Assembly: GCA_020634575.1 (NCBI GenBank)
Contig: JACKBM010000003.1
Coordinates: forward strand, 62,001 to 126,000
Reading direction: 5' to 3'
Source: Ardenticatenales bacterium
GTDB lineage: Bacteria > Chloroflexota > Anaerolineae > Promineifilales > Promineifilaceae
DNA: 64,000 bases
In this document: positions 26,873 to 36,197 of the stretch, one piece after another
Position numbering within the stretch: the stretch's first letter is position 1
How the letters are laid out: the number at the start of each line of letters is the position of its first letter
Position numbers and translations under genes: made by a program
Notes under the pieces: model-generated
Database searches by the model: none
Seen by the model: the letters and a program-made list of their open reading frames with translations, nothing else
What the model was told of the DNA's origin: nothing

Positions 26873-29533
26873 TCAGGGCCTGAGGATGATGGGCAGGAAC
26901 CGCTGTGACAGATCGCCAAAGAGGCCAAACCGGCCGGTGCGGCAGAAGGCAGTTTGCAGCTGGTTCTGATCGGTTAACAGCACGCTACTGGCGGCTGGGC
27001 TGCAGCTGGCGCCAGCCAGCGACCAGGTCTGGCTGGCCGTCCAGTAAAGCGCCAGCGATGATTCATGGCCGATGTTGCCCAGATCATCATCGCCATAGTC
27101 GAGGGTGATGCTGACCGGCAGGTCGAAGCTGAAGTTCGGCAGTTCTGAGCCACCCTGGTAGGCGGCCAGCACAAAAGCGTGGCCGGCGAAGGCGTGACCG
27201 GCCGGTGGCAGCACGACGGTCGGCGTCAGGACCAGGGTAACGGCGCTGCTGACGGCGCCCGGGGGCACTGTCAGGGTGGTTGTGACGCCGTTGGTGGCCG
27301 TGTAGCTGAGACTGCCCCCACCATTGCTGATGTTAGCCTGCACCGGTTCCGGCAGGACGACAAATTGAATATTTGCCAGCCCCGTCGGCACGGCCACGGT
27401 TTGGCTGGCTGGAAGGAAGCTGTAGCCGGCGCCGGTCGGGGTCAAAATCTGCGGCCCCAGGGCCGGCTCATTGAAGATGAAGAGGCCGCCCGCGTCGCTG
27501 ACCGCGCTGCCGCCGGCGCTGGAGTTAATCGTGATGCCGGCGAAGCCGTGCCCATTGGCCTGTACAACCGTGCCCTTCAGGCTGATCCCGTCCTGGCGGT
27601 ACAGGTAAAAGCCGCCGTAGCGATCAGCCAACCCGATCAGGCGCCGGCCCGGATCGATGGCCACGCCCCAGGCCAGACCGGCGCTGTTTTTTGTGTCGAG
27701 CAGGTTGGGCTGGGCCGGGTTGGCAACATCAAAGAGCTGCAGGCCACCTGAGTCGTTGGCCAGGTAAACGTAGCTGCCTGACAGCTGCAGGTCATGGGCG
27801 TAGCGGAAGTTGCTGAAGCTGCCCACCTCAGCCGGATTGGCCGGCTGGCTGACGTCGATGATGCGCAGGCCATTAAAGCCGTCGGCGACATAGGCATAGT
27901 TGCCAGCTGCAGCGACGGCGCGGGCTTCGCCAGGGGTGTTGTAGAGACCGATCTCAGCCGGATCAGCCGGATCGCTCAGGTCGAAGATGCGCAGGCCGCG
28001 GTCAAAATCGGCGAGGTAGAGCGTGGCGCCATCCAGGGCGAGGCCGCGGGCCAGACCGGCTGTGTCGATGACGGTCAGCTCAGCCGGCTGTGTTGGGTCG
28101 CTGACGTCCAGGACGCGCAGGCCGGTGGCGCCGTCAGCCAGGTAGGCGTAGTCGCCGGCCACCAGGATTGCCTGGACGGAGCCCGGCGTGTCCAGGCTGG
28201 TCACAAACTGAGGATCGGCCGGGTTGCTGACGTCAAAAATCAGCAGGCCAGCTTCGTCGATGGCGACGTAAGCATAACCAGCGGCGAAGGCGATGTCATA
28301 AACCCAGCCGGCGGTCGCGATCTGGCGGATGATGACCGGCGCCTCAACCGTGCTGGTGTCCACCACAAAGAGCCCGGCGCCATCGCCAATGTAGGCATAG
28401 TCATCCAGAAAAGCGGCGGCGAGCGCATTAGCCAGATTGGGCAGGCCGCCGTCGAGCGTGGTGGGCGTAAGGGTCAGATGCTGCAGGCCGCTGGCGCCGG
28501 TGGCCACAAAGGCATCATTACCGCTCGCCGCCACAGCGACCGCTTTGGCGCCGAGCGCGGTGAGGCCCAGATTGACCGGCGCTGTCGGATCGCTGATGTC
28601 AAATTGGGCCAGGCCGCCATTGCCGTTGGCCAGCAGCAACAGGTCAGCCTGGATGGTCAGCCGGGTGGGTTGGCTGGGCAAGGGGCTGAAAAAGACATCA
28701 GTAGGATTTACCGGGTCGGCCAGGTCGATAACCTGCAGCCCGCCGGCGCAGTTGACGGCGCAGCTGGCGGTGGCCACGAAGGCATAGTTACCCTTGATGG
28801 CGATGTCATAGGCCTGGCCGTTGGTGGCAAAGGTGCGGCGCAGTTGCGGCGTAGCCGGGTTGGCGACATCGACAATGCTCAGGCCGACAATGTCATTGGC
28901 GACGATAGCGTGGGTGCCGGTGATGGCGACGGCGCGGGCCTCAGCGATAAAGCTGAGGCTGCCCAGCTCAAGCGGGGCGGTGGGCGTCAGCACGTCGAAG
29001 ATGCGCAGATGGCCGTACGGCGCAGCAAAATTGCTACTGACCACATAGGCGCGGTCGGCTGCGACGGCCACATCCAGGGCCGTGCCGGGGATGTTGACGC
29101 TGCCTACAGAGGTCAGGTTTTGCGGGTCGGCGATGCCGGCAATGTGGAAGTTGCCGTTGGTGAGGTAGGCGTAGTCGCCCACGATGGTCAGGCTGGTGAG
29201 ATTTTCGCCGTAGAGATGGTAATCCTGGCGCACGGGTTGGCTGGGATCGGTGAGATCCAGCGCGGCGAGTTCCGGGCCTATGCCGGCGAAGAGGGTGCCG
29301 TTGCTGGCGAATAATGTTTGCACCGGGCCGCCCAGGTGGCCGCGTTGGCTGAGAGAGCCGCCGTCCGGGCCATTCGGGCTGGGGGCTGGGGTGGGGGCGA
29401 GTGAGAAGGCTAACCGGCCGGTCACCCCCAGCAGCAGCGCCAGCAACAGGCTGGCCAGGAGTGCCCGATAGCGGGCGGTAGGCAGGATTGGAAACCGCAA
29501 AAGATCGTCAGAATTACTGTCAGTATTTTTCAT
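26873..29533 (-). CDS. Secreted LVIVD-repeat propeller protein, paralogue B
   Basis: The 886-residue protein has the same architecture as paralogue A: a membrane/signal segment (ALLASLLLALLLGVTG, about residues 24-40), then about 15 LVIVD blades (IFDVLTPTAPLEL, VIDLADPVNPTDV, VLDVSDPTQPAEL, IIDVSQPANPAEV). A regulatory-like domain (FAGITINSSAGGSAVSD), a beta domain with LTVPPGAV, and the tail QRFLPIILRP follow. The start lies at ATG 29533 in an AT-rich stretch without a clear ribosome-binding site. B is the upstream member of the pair. The repeats are strongly similar within and between the two proteins, pointing to gene duplication and blade duplication. Function unknown. Confidence 0.88.
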   Translation of the reverse strand: MKNTDSNSDDLLRFPILPTARYRALLASLLLALLLGVTGRLAFSLAPTPAPSPNGPDGGSLSQRGHLGGPVQTLFASNGTLFAGIGPELAALDLTDPSQPVRQDYHLYGENLTSLTIVGDYAYLTNGNFHIAGIADPQNLTSVGSVNIPGTALDVAVAADRAYVVSSNFAAPYGHLRIFDVLTPTAPLELGSLSFIAEARAVAITGTHAIVANDIVGLSIVDVANPATPQLRRTFATNGQAYDIAIKGNYAFVATASCAVNCAGGLQVIDLADPVNPTDVFFSPLPSQPTRLTIQADLLLLANGNGGLAQFDISDPTAPVNLGLTALGAKAVAVAASGNDAFVATGASGLQHLTLTPTTLDGGLPNLANALAAAFLDDYAYIGDGAGLFVVDTSTVEAPVIIRQIATAGWVYDIAFAAGYAYVAIDEAGLLIFDVSNPADPQFVTSLDTPGSVQAILVAGDYAYLADGATGLRVLDVSDPTQPAELTVIDTAGLARGLALDGATLYLADFDRGLRIFDLSDPADPAEIGLYNTPGEARAVAAAGNYAYVADGFNGLRIIDVSQPANPAEVGSFSNFRYAHDLQLSGSYVYLANDSGGLQLFDVANPAQPNLLDTKNSAGLAWGVAIDPGRRLIGLADRYGGFYLYRQDGISLKGTVVQANGHGFAGITINSSAGGSAVSDAGGLFIFNEPALGPQILTPTGAGYSFLPASQTVAVPTGLANIQFVVLPEPVQANISNGGGSLSYTATNGVTTTLTVPPGAVSSAVTLVLTPTVVLPPAGHAFAGHAFVLAAYQGGSELPNFSFDLPVSITLDYGDDDLGNIGHESSLALYWTASQTWSLAGASCSPAASSVLLTDQNQLQTAFCRTGRFGLFGDLSQRFLPIILRP

Positions 29534-29613
29534 TAATTTATAAATAACCCAGAGGCACTCTTACGAGTAACCGCGACCTGGATTATCTCCCTTATCCAGC
29601 GCGGTTCCAGAAA

Positions 29614-29735
29614 GAGAATGATCCCACCTTACTCTGCATCGCAGCCAAGGATCATTCTCCACCCACCACACCACCATAGACGGACAGGGTTGCCCCTCAA
29701 CGCCCTGTCCGATGGGCCGGTCCGGCAACGGGCCG
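29614..29735 (-). other. Spacer with three hairpins between two minus-strand genes
   Basis: gagaatgatcc (29614-29624) pairs with ggatcattctc (29649-29659). Nearer the gene, acaggg...ccctgt (29685-29709) and gggccgg...ccggccc (29714-29739) form two more hairpins. They lie immediately downstream of the cystathionine synthase stop codon, on the minus strand, and may end its transcript, but none has a proper T-run. The promoter of the LVIVD operon should also be in 29534-29600, where the sequence is AT-rich. Confidence 0.45.
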
Positions 29736-29738
29736 GCC

Positions 29739-30890
29739 CTATTCGTTTTGCAGCGCCTTTCCCAGATCGGTCATCAAATCTTCCACATGCTCAATCCCGA
29801 CGGAAATCCGAATCAGGCCCGGCTCAACCGCCAACGTTGATTCGGCCACCGAAGCATGGGTCATGGCCGCCGGGATCTCAATCAGCGACTCCACCCCGCC
29901 CAGCGATTCTGCCAGGGTGAAGAGCCGGGTCTTCTGCGCCACCCGAATGGCGGATTCAACCCCATTGCGAACCAGGAACGAGATCATACCGCCGGCGGCG
30001 GACATCTGGCGCATGGCCACTTCGTGCTGCGGATGGCTCTCCAGCCCCGGATAGTGGACTTCGCTGACGGCGGGATGGTCAGCCAGGAATTGGGCGATCT
30101 TCATGGCGTTGGCGCTGTGGGTGGCCATGCGCAGCGCCAGCGTTTTGATGCCCCGTAGGGTCAGGAAACAATCCATCGGCCCGGGAACAGCGCCCAGGGC
30201 GTTCTGGTTGAATTTCATTTTGGCAAATAACTCGTCATCATTCATGGCTACCACGCCGCCGACGACATCGGAATGGCCGGCGATATATTTGGTGGTGCTA
30301 TGAGCAACGATGTCGGCCCCCAGATTGAGCGGGTTCTGCAGGGCGGGCGAGGCGAAGGTGTTGTCCACGCCCAGCCAGGCGCCGGCCTCGTGAGCCAGGT
30401 CGGCGGCAGCGGCGATGTCGGTGACGCGCAGGTAGGGGTTGGTCGGCGTTTCCAGCCAGATGAGCTTGGTGTTGGGCTGGATGGCGGCCTTGATCGCCTC
30501 GGTGTCGGTGGTGTTCACGTAACTGAACTCTAGGCCATAAACAGACAGGATCTTGTCAAACATGCGGAAGGTGCCGCCGTAGACATCGTTGCCGGAAATG
30601 ACATGTTCGCCCGGCCGGATCTGGCGCAGTATGTTGTCAATGGCCGCCAGCCCCGAGCTGTAGGCCAGCGCATGTTTAGCCCGCTCCAGGGCGGCCACCG
30701 AGTTCTGCAGGGCTGTCCGGGTGGGGTTGGCCGTGCGGGAATAATCGTACCCTTTGTGTTCGTTGATGCCGGTCTGGGCGTAAGTGGAGGTTTGGTAAAT
30801 CGGGGTCATCACCGCGCCGGTGGCCGGATCGGGCTCAACGCCGGCGTGGACCGTCAGGGTTTCAAAGTGCCAGTTTTCATCGTGGCTCAT
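29739..30890 (-). CDS. PLP-dependent cystathionine gamma-synthase/lyase family enzyme
   Basis: The protein has 383 residues from ATG 30890; the frame is open to 31073, but agaggagat directly precedes 30890 and MSHDENWHFETLTVHAG is the normal family start. Visible motifs are YDYSRTANPTR, the cofactor phosphate loop SSGLAAID, and the PLP lysine in HSTTKYIAGHSD. The group covers cystathionine gamma-synthase, beta/gamma-lyase and methionine gamma-lyase in Cys/Met metabolism; sequence alone does not separate them with confidence. Cytoplasmic homotetramer by family. Monocistronic. Confidence 0.92.
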   Translation of the reverse strand: MSHDENWHFETLTVHAGVEPDPATGAVMTPIYQTSTYAQTGINEHKGYDYSRTANPTRTALQNSVAALERAKHALAYSSGLAAIDNILRQIRPGEHVISGNDVYGGTFRMFDKILSVYGLEFSYVNTTDTEAIKAAIQPNTKLIWLETPTNPYLRVTDIAAAADLAHEAGAWLGVDNTFASPALQNPLNLGADIVAHSTTKYIAGHSDVVGGVVAMNDDELFAKMKFNQNALGAVPGPMDCFLTLRGIKTLALRMATHSANAMKIAQFLADHPAVSEVHYPGLESHPQHEVAMRQMSAAGGMISFLVRNGVESAIRVAQKTRLFTLAESLGGVESLIEIPAAMTHASVAESTLAVEPGLIRISVGIEHVEDLMTDLGKALQNE

Positions 30891-31038
30891 GGGATCTCCT
30901 CTGGGATTGGAAAATAAGCTTGTGCCGTAACTTGCCGATTTTGGCACATCATCTATCTGGCAATACCCCGTAAAATCGGCAAGCTGAGGTAATAGACAGG
31001 CACCCATTTTAGGTGCAGAGAGAGCGACATACAAGCAA

Positions 31039-31069
31039 ACAGCCCGGCTTCGCGAGAAAACCGGGCTGT
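31039..31069 (-). terminator. Terminator of the DUF5684 gene
   Basis: On the minus strand the 9-bp stem acagcccgg/ccgggctgt with a 13-base loop is followed by tttgcttg, 32 bases past the stop of the DUF5684 gene. The stem is perfect and GC-rich; the T-run is short, so strength is uncertain. Confidence 0.7.
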
Positions 31070-31100
31070 CCATTAAGCAATGATTGGGAAAGATAGCGAT

Positions 31101-31499
31101 TTAATAGAACGCTTTCCCCTTCATGACCGGGCCAACGTATTGGTCGCCGCCAAAGCCGAGCATCAGCAGCGGAATGCCGATGAGACCCATCACGATGCCG
31201 TAGACCATGCTCTTGCCGAAAGACAGAGCCAGGTCCACCATGGCGAGTGGGGGGATGAAGAAATATACAATCAACCACCATACCTCTCGTCCGCTAATTT
31301 GGGTAATGATATACAGATTATAGTATGGAATGATACCGGCCCATCCAGGCTGCTCTGCCTTAACGAAAACTTTCCATAGTGCAACACCGAATACAATGTA
31401 AATAATTGGGAAGCAAAGGCAAAACGAGCCGACAATAGTCCAAATAAGAGTGCTATCACTTTGCAGGGCAATAGAAGCCAGTAGATTCAGAAAAGTCAT
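31101..31499 (-). CDS. DUF5684 family small membrane protein
   Basis: The 132-residue protein has about four hydrophobic segments. Family hallmarks are VFVKAEQPGWAGIIPYYNLY, then EVWWLIVYFFIPPLAM, ALSFGKSMVYG and the C-terminal GFGGDQYVGP. Function of the family is unknown; relatives often sit beside signal peptidases, but none is here. The ATG at 31499 has aggaggga upstream. It diverges from the DUF2723 gene; the 227-bp shared spacer (31500-31726) is AT-rich and contains a cgtttcg...cgaaacg inverted repeat (31603-31624) that could be an operator. Confidence 0.87.
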   Translation of the reverse strand: MTFLNLLASIALQSDSTLIWTIVGSFCLCFPIIYIVFGVALWKVFVKAEQPGWAGIIPYYNLYIITQISGREVWWLIVYFFIPPLAMVDLALSFGKSMVYGIVMGLIGIPLLMLGFGGDQYVGPVMKGKAFY

Positions 31500-31726
31500 G
31501 TTCTCCCTCCTGGGTAGAGAAGAATGTGATGGACGATAAAGATGTCAGACTTTTTGTCCTTAGAAGCGCGCGGCTCAGACGCGGATCAAGCGTAGGGAAA
31601 TCGTTTCGCCATTCCGAAACGGGGTGGTATCCTAAAAATAATGCCGACATACTAACATAACAAAAAAGTTGGCACAATCCTTTTTCACGGAATTTGTGCG
31701 TCGTCGGTCATTGTTGGAGTGCATTC

Positions 31727-34723
31727 ATGGCGACTGTCCCGTCGCGTTTTTCCCCGTGGGCCCGGTTAGCTCCTGCTCTGGCACCGGCCGGTCTCCTCTC
31801 CTTTGGCACTGGCCTGGTCCTGAGTCGCCTACTCTACGAGCGCTTTTTCCCAACGTTGCAGCTATTTGGCGGCTGGGGCGCGACGTTGCTGCTCACGGCT
31901 CTCATCACCCTGGCTGGCCTGGGTCTGGCCGCCTGGCTGGGGCGCCGCCTGGGCGCTGGGCGGGCGCTCAGGCCCTTTTTGCCCCTGGCACTGCCGTTAC
32001 CCTACCTTTTTGAGAATCGCAGCCTGCCTCTCAGCGCCGCCTGGCTGGTCGGCCTGAGCCTGGGCTTGTTGTTGCTCCTGACACTCGGGCTAATCCAGCC
32101 CCGCCGTCGCTGGCCCCTCTGGCTGGTCCTGCTCGGCAGCGCTATACCCTACCTGCTGACAATGGGTCGGACCGTGGGCCGGGCTGATACCTTCGAATTC
32201 CAGGTGCGGACCCTGGACCTGGGGATTGTCCATCCAACCGGCTACCCGCTGTGGCTGCTGCTGGCCAAACCGTTCACCTGGTTGCCGTTTGGTTCGCCCG
32301 CCTGGCGGGTCAACCTGGCGGCGGTTGCCTGGGGGGTATTGGCGACCGGCCTGTTGTACGGTTTGCTGGTGGCGCTGACGGGTAGGCGCTGGCCCGCAGC
32401 GTTGGCGGCCCTGGTCTGGGCCACGCGGCCGACCTTTTGGAGCCAGGCGATCGAGGCTGAGGTGTACACGCTCCATGCCGTCATCGTGGCCGGGGCGCTC
32501 TGGCAGATGGTCTGGCTGCTGGGGCGGCCACAACTCGAGACGGGTGTGGTCCGGCGCGGCCCCATCCCCCTGGCGGCCTGGTTGGGGCTCGGGTTGACCA
32601 ACCATCTGACGACGGTGTTTTTATTGCCACCGGCCGGTTACCTCTTCCTGCGCCATTGGCTGCCGGCGCCGAACAAGGGGGCCGTGCTGCGCTGGCTGCT
32701 GCCGCGTCTGACCGCTGCTTTTTTGCTGCCGCTGGCGCTGTACGCCTACCTGCCCCTGCGCTGGCAGGCCACCAACGGCGAGCCGATGGGGTTCAGCCGT
32801 TTTATCGACTGGGTGGTGGGCGGCCGCTTCCAGGGGGCGCTGCAATGGCGCGCCTGGCTGGCTGACCCGGCTCGCTGGCAGATCGTTGGCCGGCTTTTTC
32901 TGGCTGAATGGGGCTGGTGGGGGCTGCTGCTGGCGTTGCTCGGGCTGGGCCTGCTGCTCTGGCGCCGGCGGGATGCGGCGGTACTCCTGCTGCTGACCGG
33001 CGCGGGCTTCACCTTCTATTGTCTGAACTACCTGGTGCCCGATCTGGCCGTGTTTTTGTTGCCGGCGCAGCTCGTGGTGGCCGTGGGGCTGGGAGCAGCG
33101 CTGGGGTTGGCGGCGGATCTGGTACCGGCCGGTTGGCTGACCGATGGGCGCAAGCTGGTAACCGGGGCAGCGCTGCTGCTGGCCGGGCTGGCCCCGTTTG
33201 CTCTGGCCGTCCCGGCCACCTGGCAGGCAGTGGACCGTTCTGAAGCTGACAACTTTACCGCCTGGGGCCGCCAGGTGTTGAGCCTGCCGCTGGCCGACGG
33301 GGCGACCATTCTGGCTGACAGCGAGAAGATCGCGCCGCTGCTTTATCTGCAGGAGGCGGAGGGATACCGGCCGGATCTCAACATCATGGTCCTGCCGGAC
33401 GAAGCGGCTTACCTGAACGAGCTGCACAGCCGCGTGAGCCAGGGGCAAACCGTCTACCTGGCCCGCTTCCTGCCCCGGCTCGAAGGAATTTATCATTTGC
33501 GCTCGCTGGGGCCATTGACCGAGGTGAGCCCGGCGCCGTTGACGGCGCTGCCTGAGGATGTGACGCGGCTGGACCAGGCAATTGGCCCGTTGCGCCTGCT
33601 GGGCTGGCGCGAAGCGTTACGGTTGCCTGGCGACGCCCTGGGCTTGACGCTGTTCTGGAGAGCCGAGGAGCCTGCCGGCGAAAACCTGCTGATTTACGCC
33701 CGTTGGGCGGCTGAGGGTTACCACAGCCCGCCGCAACCATTGACCGGCCAGCACCCGGCCAACAATTTCTACCCGACCCTGGCCTGGGACGAGGGGGAGA
33801 TTGTGCCGGATTACCAGCAGTTGAGCTGGCCGCTGGGCGTCACCGCGGCTGAGATCCGCGTCCAGGTGGCGGTCGCGCCGCCGTTTACACCGGCGGCTGA
33901 GCTGGCCTGGCTGGATGTGGCTGTTTTTGACGCTACTGATTTTGCCCTGGCGGATGGCGCTGCTCAGGTAGGCGCGCCGCTGCGCATCCGGCTGGGTGCC
34001 GGGGCTCTGACCAGCATCAACTTGCCACAAACGGCCCGACCCGGCACCGAGGTCGGCGTGTTGCTGGGCTGCGAGGCGGTGGCAAGGTTAACTGTTGGCT
34101 GGCAGACGGCGGCGGGGGCGCCGGCCGGTGAACCCGTGACGATCACCTGTGATCCGGCCGGTGGTTGGCAGCGGCTGGCGCTGGCCGCGCCGCTGGACAA
34201 CGGGGTGTATGAGCTGTGGGGTCGGGGTGACGCGGCTCGCTGTGGCTGGCTGCGGCCCGCCAGCGACGGTTGCCGCCTGGGAACAATGACCGTCGCCGGC
34301 GCGGTGGTACCGGCCGGGGCAACAAATTTTGGCGACGAGATCGCCTTGTTGTCGCTGGAACTGCCGGCGATGCGGCTGACGCCGGGCGGGCAGTTGGCCG
34401 TCGATGTGGTCTGGCAAGGGCTGGCCCCGCTGACCGCTGATTACACCGTCTTTGTGCAGATCCTGGATGGGGATGACCAGCTCATTGGCCAGTTGGACAG
34501 CTGGCCGCTGCAGGGTACTTTCCCGACCAGCCAGTGGACGCCCGGCGAGCGCGTTGAAGATCGCTATCTGGTGCCGGTGGCCGCAGATTTGACCGAAGGC
34601 GAATACCGGCTGATTATCGGCTGGTACCTGTTGGGCACGCCGATCCAGCGTTTGTCGGTGCTGGATCCGGCCGGGGCGCCGGTCGACGACAAGGTAGAGT
34701 TGGGTGGATTGGTCTATCCCTGA
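31727..34723 (+). CDS. DUF2723 (GT-C-like) membrane protein with extracytoplasmic C-terminal domain
   Basis: The protein has 998 residues from ATG 31727, preferred over TTG 31694 because ggag lies 7-10 bases before it. Residues 1 to about 500 hold some twelve membrane helices. The first extracytoplasmic loop has RADTFEFQV and HPTGYPLW, the DUF2723 signature with the Asp typical of GT-C glycosyltransferases. EAEVYTLH is the second family motif. Residues about 520-998 form a soluble beta-rich region (VAVAPPFTPAAELAWLDV, TPGGQLAVDVVWQG) that probably faces outward. Relatives are proposed to transfer sugars from lipid-linked donors to proteins or lipids. Monocistronic, ended by a repeat element. 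Confidence 0.87.
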   Translation: MATVPSRFSPWARLAPALAPAGLLSFGTGLVLSRLLYERFFPTLQLFGGWGATLLLTALITLAGLGLAAWLGRRLGAGRALRPFLPLALPLPYLFENRSLPLSAAWLVGLSLGLLLLLTLGLIQPRRRWPLWLVLLGSAIPYLLTMGRTVGRADTFEFQVRTLDLGIVHPTGYPLWLLLAKPFTWLPFGSPAWRVNLAAVAWGVLATGLLYGLLVALTGRRWPAALAALVWATRPTFWSQAIEAEVYTLHAVIVAGALWQMVWLLGRPQLETGVVRRGPIPLAAWLGLGLTNHLTTVFLLPPAGYLFLRHWLPAPNKGAVLRWLLPRLTAAFLLPLALYAYLPLRWQATNGEPMGFSRFIDWVVGGRFQGALQWRAWLADPARWQIVGRLFLAEWGWWGLLLALLGLGLLLWRRRDAAVLLLLTGAGFTFYCLNYLVPDLAVFLLPAQLVVAVGLGAALGLAADLVPAGWLTDGRKLVTGAALLLAGLAPFALAVPATWQAVDRSEADNFTAWGRQVLSLPLADGATILADSEKIAPLLYLQEAEGYRPDLNIMVLPDEAAYLNELHSRVSQGQTVYLARFLPRLEGIYHLRSLGPLTEVSPAPLTALPEDVTRLDQAIGPLRLLGWREALRLPGDALGLTLFWRAEEPAGENLLIYARWAAEGYHSPPQPLTGQHPANNFYPTLAWDEGEIVPDYQQLSWPLGVTAAEIRVQVAVAPPFTPAAELAWLDVAVFDATDFALADGAAQVGAPLRIRLGAGALTSINLPQTARPGTEVGVLLGCEAVARLTVGWQTAAGAPAGEPVTITCDPAGGWQRLALAAPLDNGVYELWGRGDAARCGWLRPASDGCRLGTMTVAGAVVPAGATNFGDEIALLSLELPAMRLTPGGQLAVDVVWQGLAPLTADYTVFVQILDGDDQLIGQLDSWPLQGTFPTSQWTPGERVEDRYLVPVAADLTEGEYRLIIGWYLLGTPIQRLSVLDPAGAPVDDKVELGGLVYP

Positions 34724-34736
34724 GTAAAATGGGTGA

Positions 34737-34803
34737 GGGGTAGGGGACCCGTCGGGTCCTGCACCCGACGGGTTCGCCAACCCGACGGGTTGACCAACCC
34801 CTC
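34737..34803. repeat. CCCGACGGGT-family dispersed repeat, copy 1
   Basis: Three units (acccgtcgggt, acccgacgggtt, acccgacgggtt) lie within 67 bases and are framed by gaggggt at the left and aacccctc at the right. Related clusters are at 37109 and 50801. All three lie directly downstream of a plus-strand gene, so they may double as terminators or mRNA-stabilising hairpins. Confidence 0.85.
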
Positions 34804-34820
34804 AGCCAAAGGAGGACGAG

Positions 34821-36194
34821 ATGGAACGTGGGATGTTGACGCCGGACCAGTTGCGGCAGATGGTGGCCAATGAGGAGATTGAGACGATTGTTGTCGGCTT
34901 TACCGACCATATGGGCCGGATTATGGGCAAACGCTTTGACGCCGAATATTTCCTGGCCGAGGCGATGGGACAAGGGACGCATGGCTGCAACTATTTGCTG
35001 ACCGTTGACATGGAGATGGAGCCGGTGCCGGGCTATGAATATGCCAATTGGGCGCTCGGCTATGGCGACTTCCACCTGGTCCCGGATCTGCGTACGCTGC
35101 GGGTGGCCAGCTGGCTGGAGAAAAGCGCCTTCGTCCTCTGTGATGTGGAAGAAGAGGCCAGTCATCAACTGACCAGCGTGGCGCCACGCTCCATTTTGCG
35201 GCGGCAGCTGGCGCGGGCGGCGGAGATGGGCTACACGGCTATGGCCGCCTCGGAGCTGGAGTATTACATTTTTGCCGACTCTTACAAAGGGGCGGCGCAG
35301 AAAGGCTATGATGGGTTGGATCCGGCCGGTTGGTACATCGAGGATTACCACCTCTTGCAAGGCACCCGCGAAGAGAAGTTCACCGCCGCCGCCCGGCGCC
35401 ATCTGAAGCTCTCCGGCATCCCGGTAGAGAATTCCAAAGGGGAATGGGGGCTGGGCCAGCATGAGCTCAACATCCGCTACTCCGATGCCCTGGATATGGC
35501 CGACCGGCACACCATTTTTAAGCAGATTTGCAAGGAAATCGCCGATCAGATCGGCATGAGCCTGACCTTTATGGCCAAGCCGTTCGCGGGTCAGGCCGGT
35601 AGCAGCTGCCATATCCATTTCAGTCTCTGGCAGGATGACAACAATATTTTTGCCGGCGACCAGCAACTGGGGCCGGTGCTGGGCTCGGACGCGTTCCGCT
35701 GGTTCCTCGGCGGCTGGATGGCCCATGTCCAGGATCTGATGGTCTTCTACGCGCCCACGATTAACTCATACAAACGTTTTGAGGACGGCTCCTGGGCGCC
35801 CACCCGGGTTGCCTGGTGTTACGACAACCGGACGGCTGGTTTCCGCGTGGTCGGCAAGGGGCAGAGCCTGCGCATCGAATGCCGCATTCCCGGCGCCGAC
35901 TGCAACCCGTACCTGGCCTACGCCGCTACGCTGGCCGCCGGCCTGGACGGCATCGCCAACCAGATCGAGCCGCCGGAGATTTTCCAGGGCGACGTCTACG
36001 CCGCCCAACATCTGCCCCGGGTGCCTTACACCCTGGCGCAGGCCATCGACCAATTCGCCACCAGCGCGTTTGCCCGAACCGCCTTTGGCGAAGAGGTCGT
36101 CAACCATTACACCCATTACTTCCGCACCGAAGAAGCTGCGTTTAACAAGGCAGTGACGGATTGGGAGCGGAAGCGGTATTTTGAAAGGATTTAG
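34821..36194 (+). CDS. Glutamine synthetase family ligase
   Basis: The 457-residue protein aligns with the GS fold from start to end: N-terminal beta-grasp (VVGFTDHMGRIMGKRF), the metal-binding E.E pair in AASELEYYIF, the ATP-site AGSSCHIHFSLW, and the C-terminal RIECRIPGADCNPYLAYAA. The last motif is of the PuuA/FluG-like GSIII-alpha group rather than true GlnA, so gamma-glutamylation of an amine is more likely than ammonia assimilation. Start supported by aaaggagg. The following SDR gene lies 136 bp away on the same strand, with a large inverted repeat between. Confidence 0.9.
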   Translation: MERGMLTPDQLRQMVANEEIETIVVGFTDHMGRIMGKRFDAEYFLAEAMGQGTHGCNYLLTVDMEMEPVPGYEYANWALGYGDFHLVPDLRTLRVASWLEKSAFVLCDVEEEASHQLTSVAPRSILRRQLARAAEMGYTAMAASELEYYIFADSYKGAAQKGYDGLDPAGWYIEDYHLLQGTREEKFTAAARRHLKLSGIPVENSKGEWGLGQHELNIRYSDALDMADRHTIFKQICKEIADQIGMSLTFMAKPFAGQAGSSCHIHFSLWQDDNNIFAGDQQLGPVLGSDAFRWFLGGWMAHVQDLMVFYAPTINSYKRFEDGSWAPTRVAWCYDNRTAGFRVVGKGQSLRIECRIPGADCNPYLAYAATLAAGLDGIANQIEPPEIFQGDVYAAQHLPRVPYTLAQAIDQFATSAFARTAFGEEVVNHYTHYFRTEEAAFNKAVTDWERKRYFERI

Positions 36195-36197
36195 CTG

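Noticed and set aside
27794..29314. 506-codon plus-strand frame opposite LVIVD paralogue B
   Set aside because: Antisense shadow of the repeated blades; composition dominated by Gly/Ala/Val/Asp with periodic repeats that follow the opposite gene.
31673..31693. Possible sigma54 promoter (tggcac about 15 bases before ttca) upstream of the DUF2723 gene
   Set aside because: The -24 half fits but the -12 half lacks the required GC, and no sigma54 activator is present in the window.
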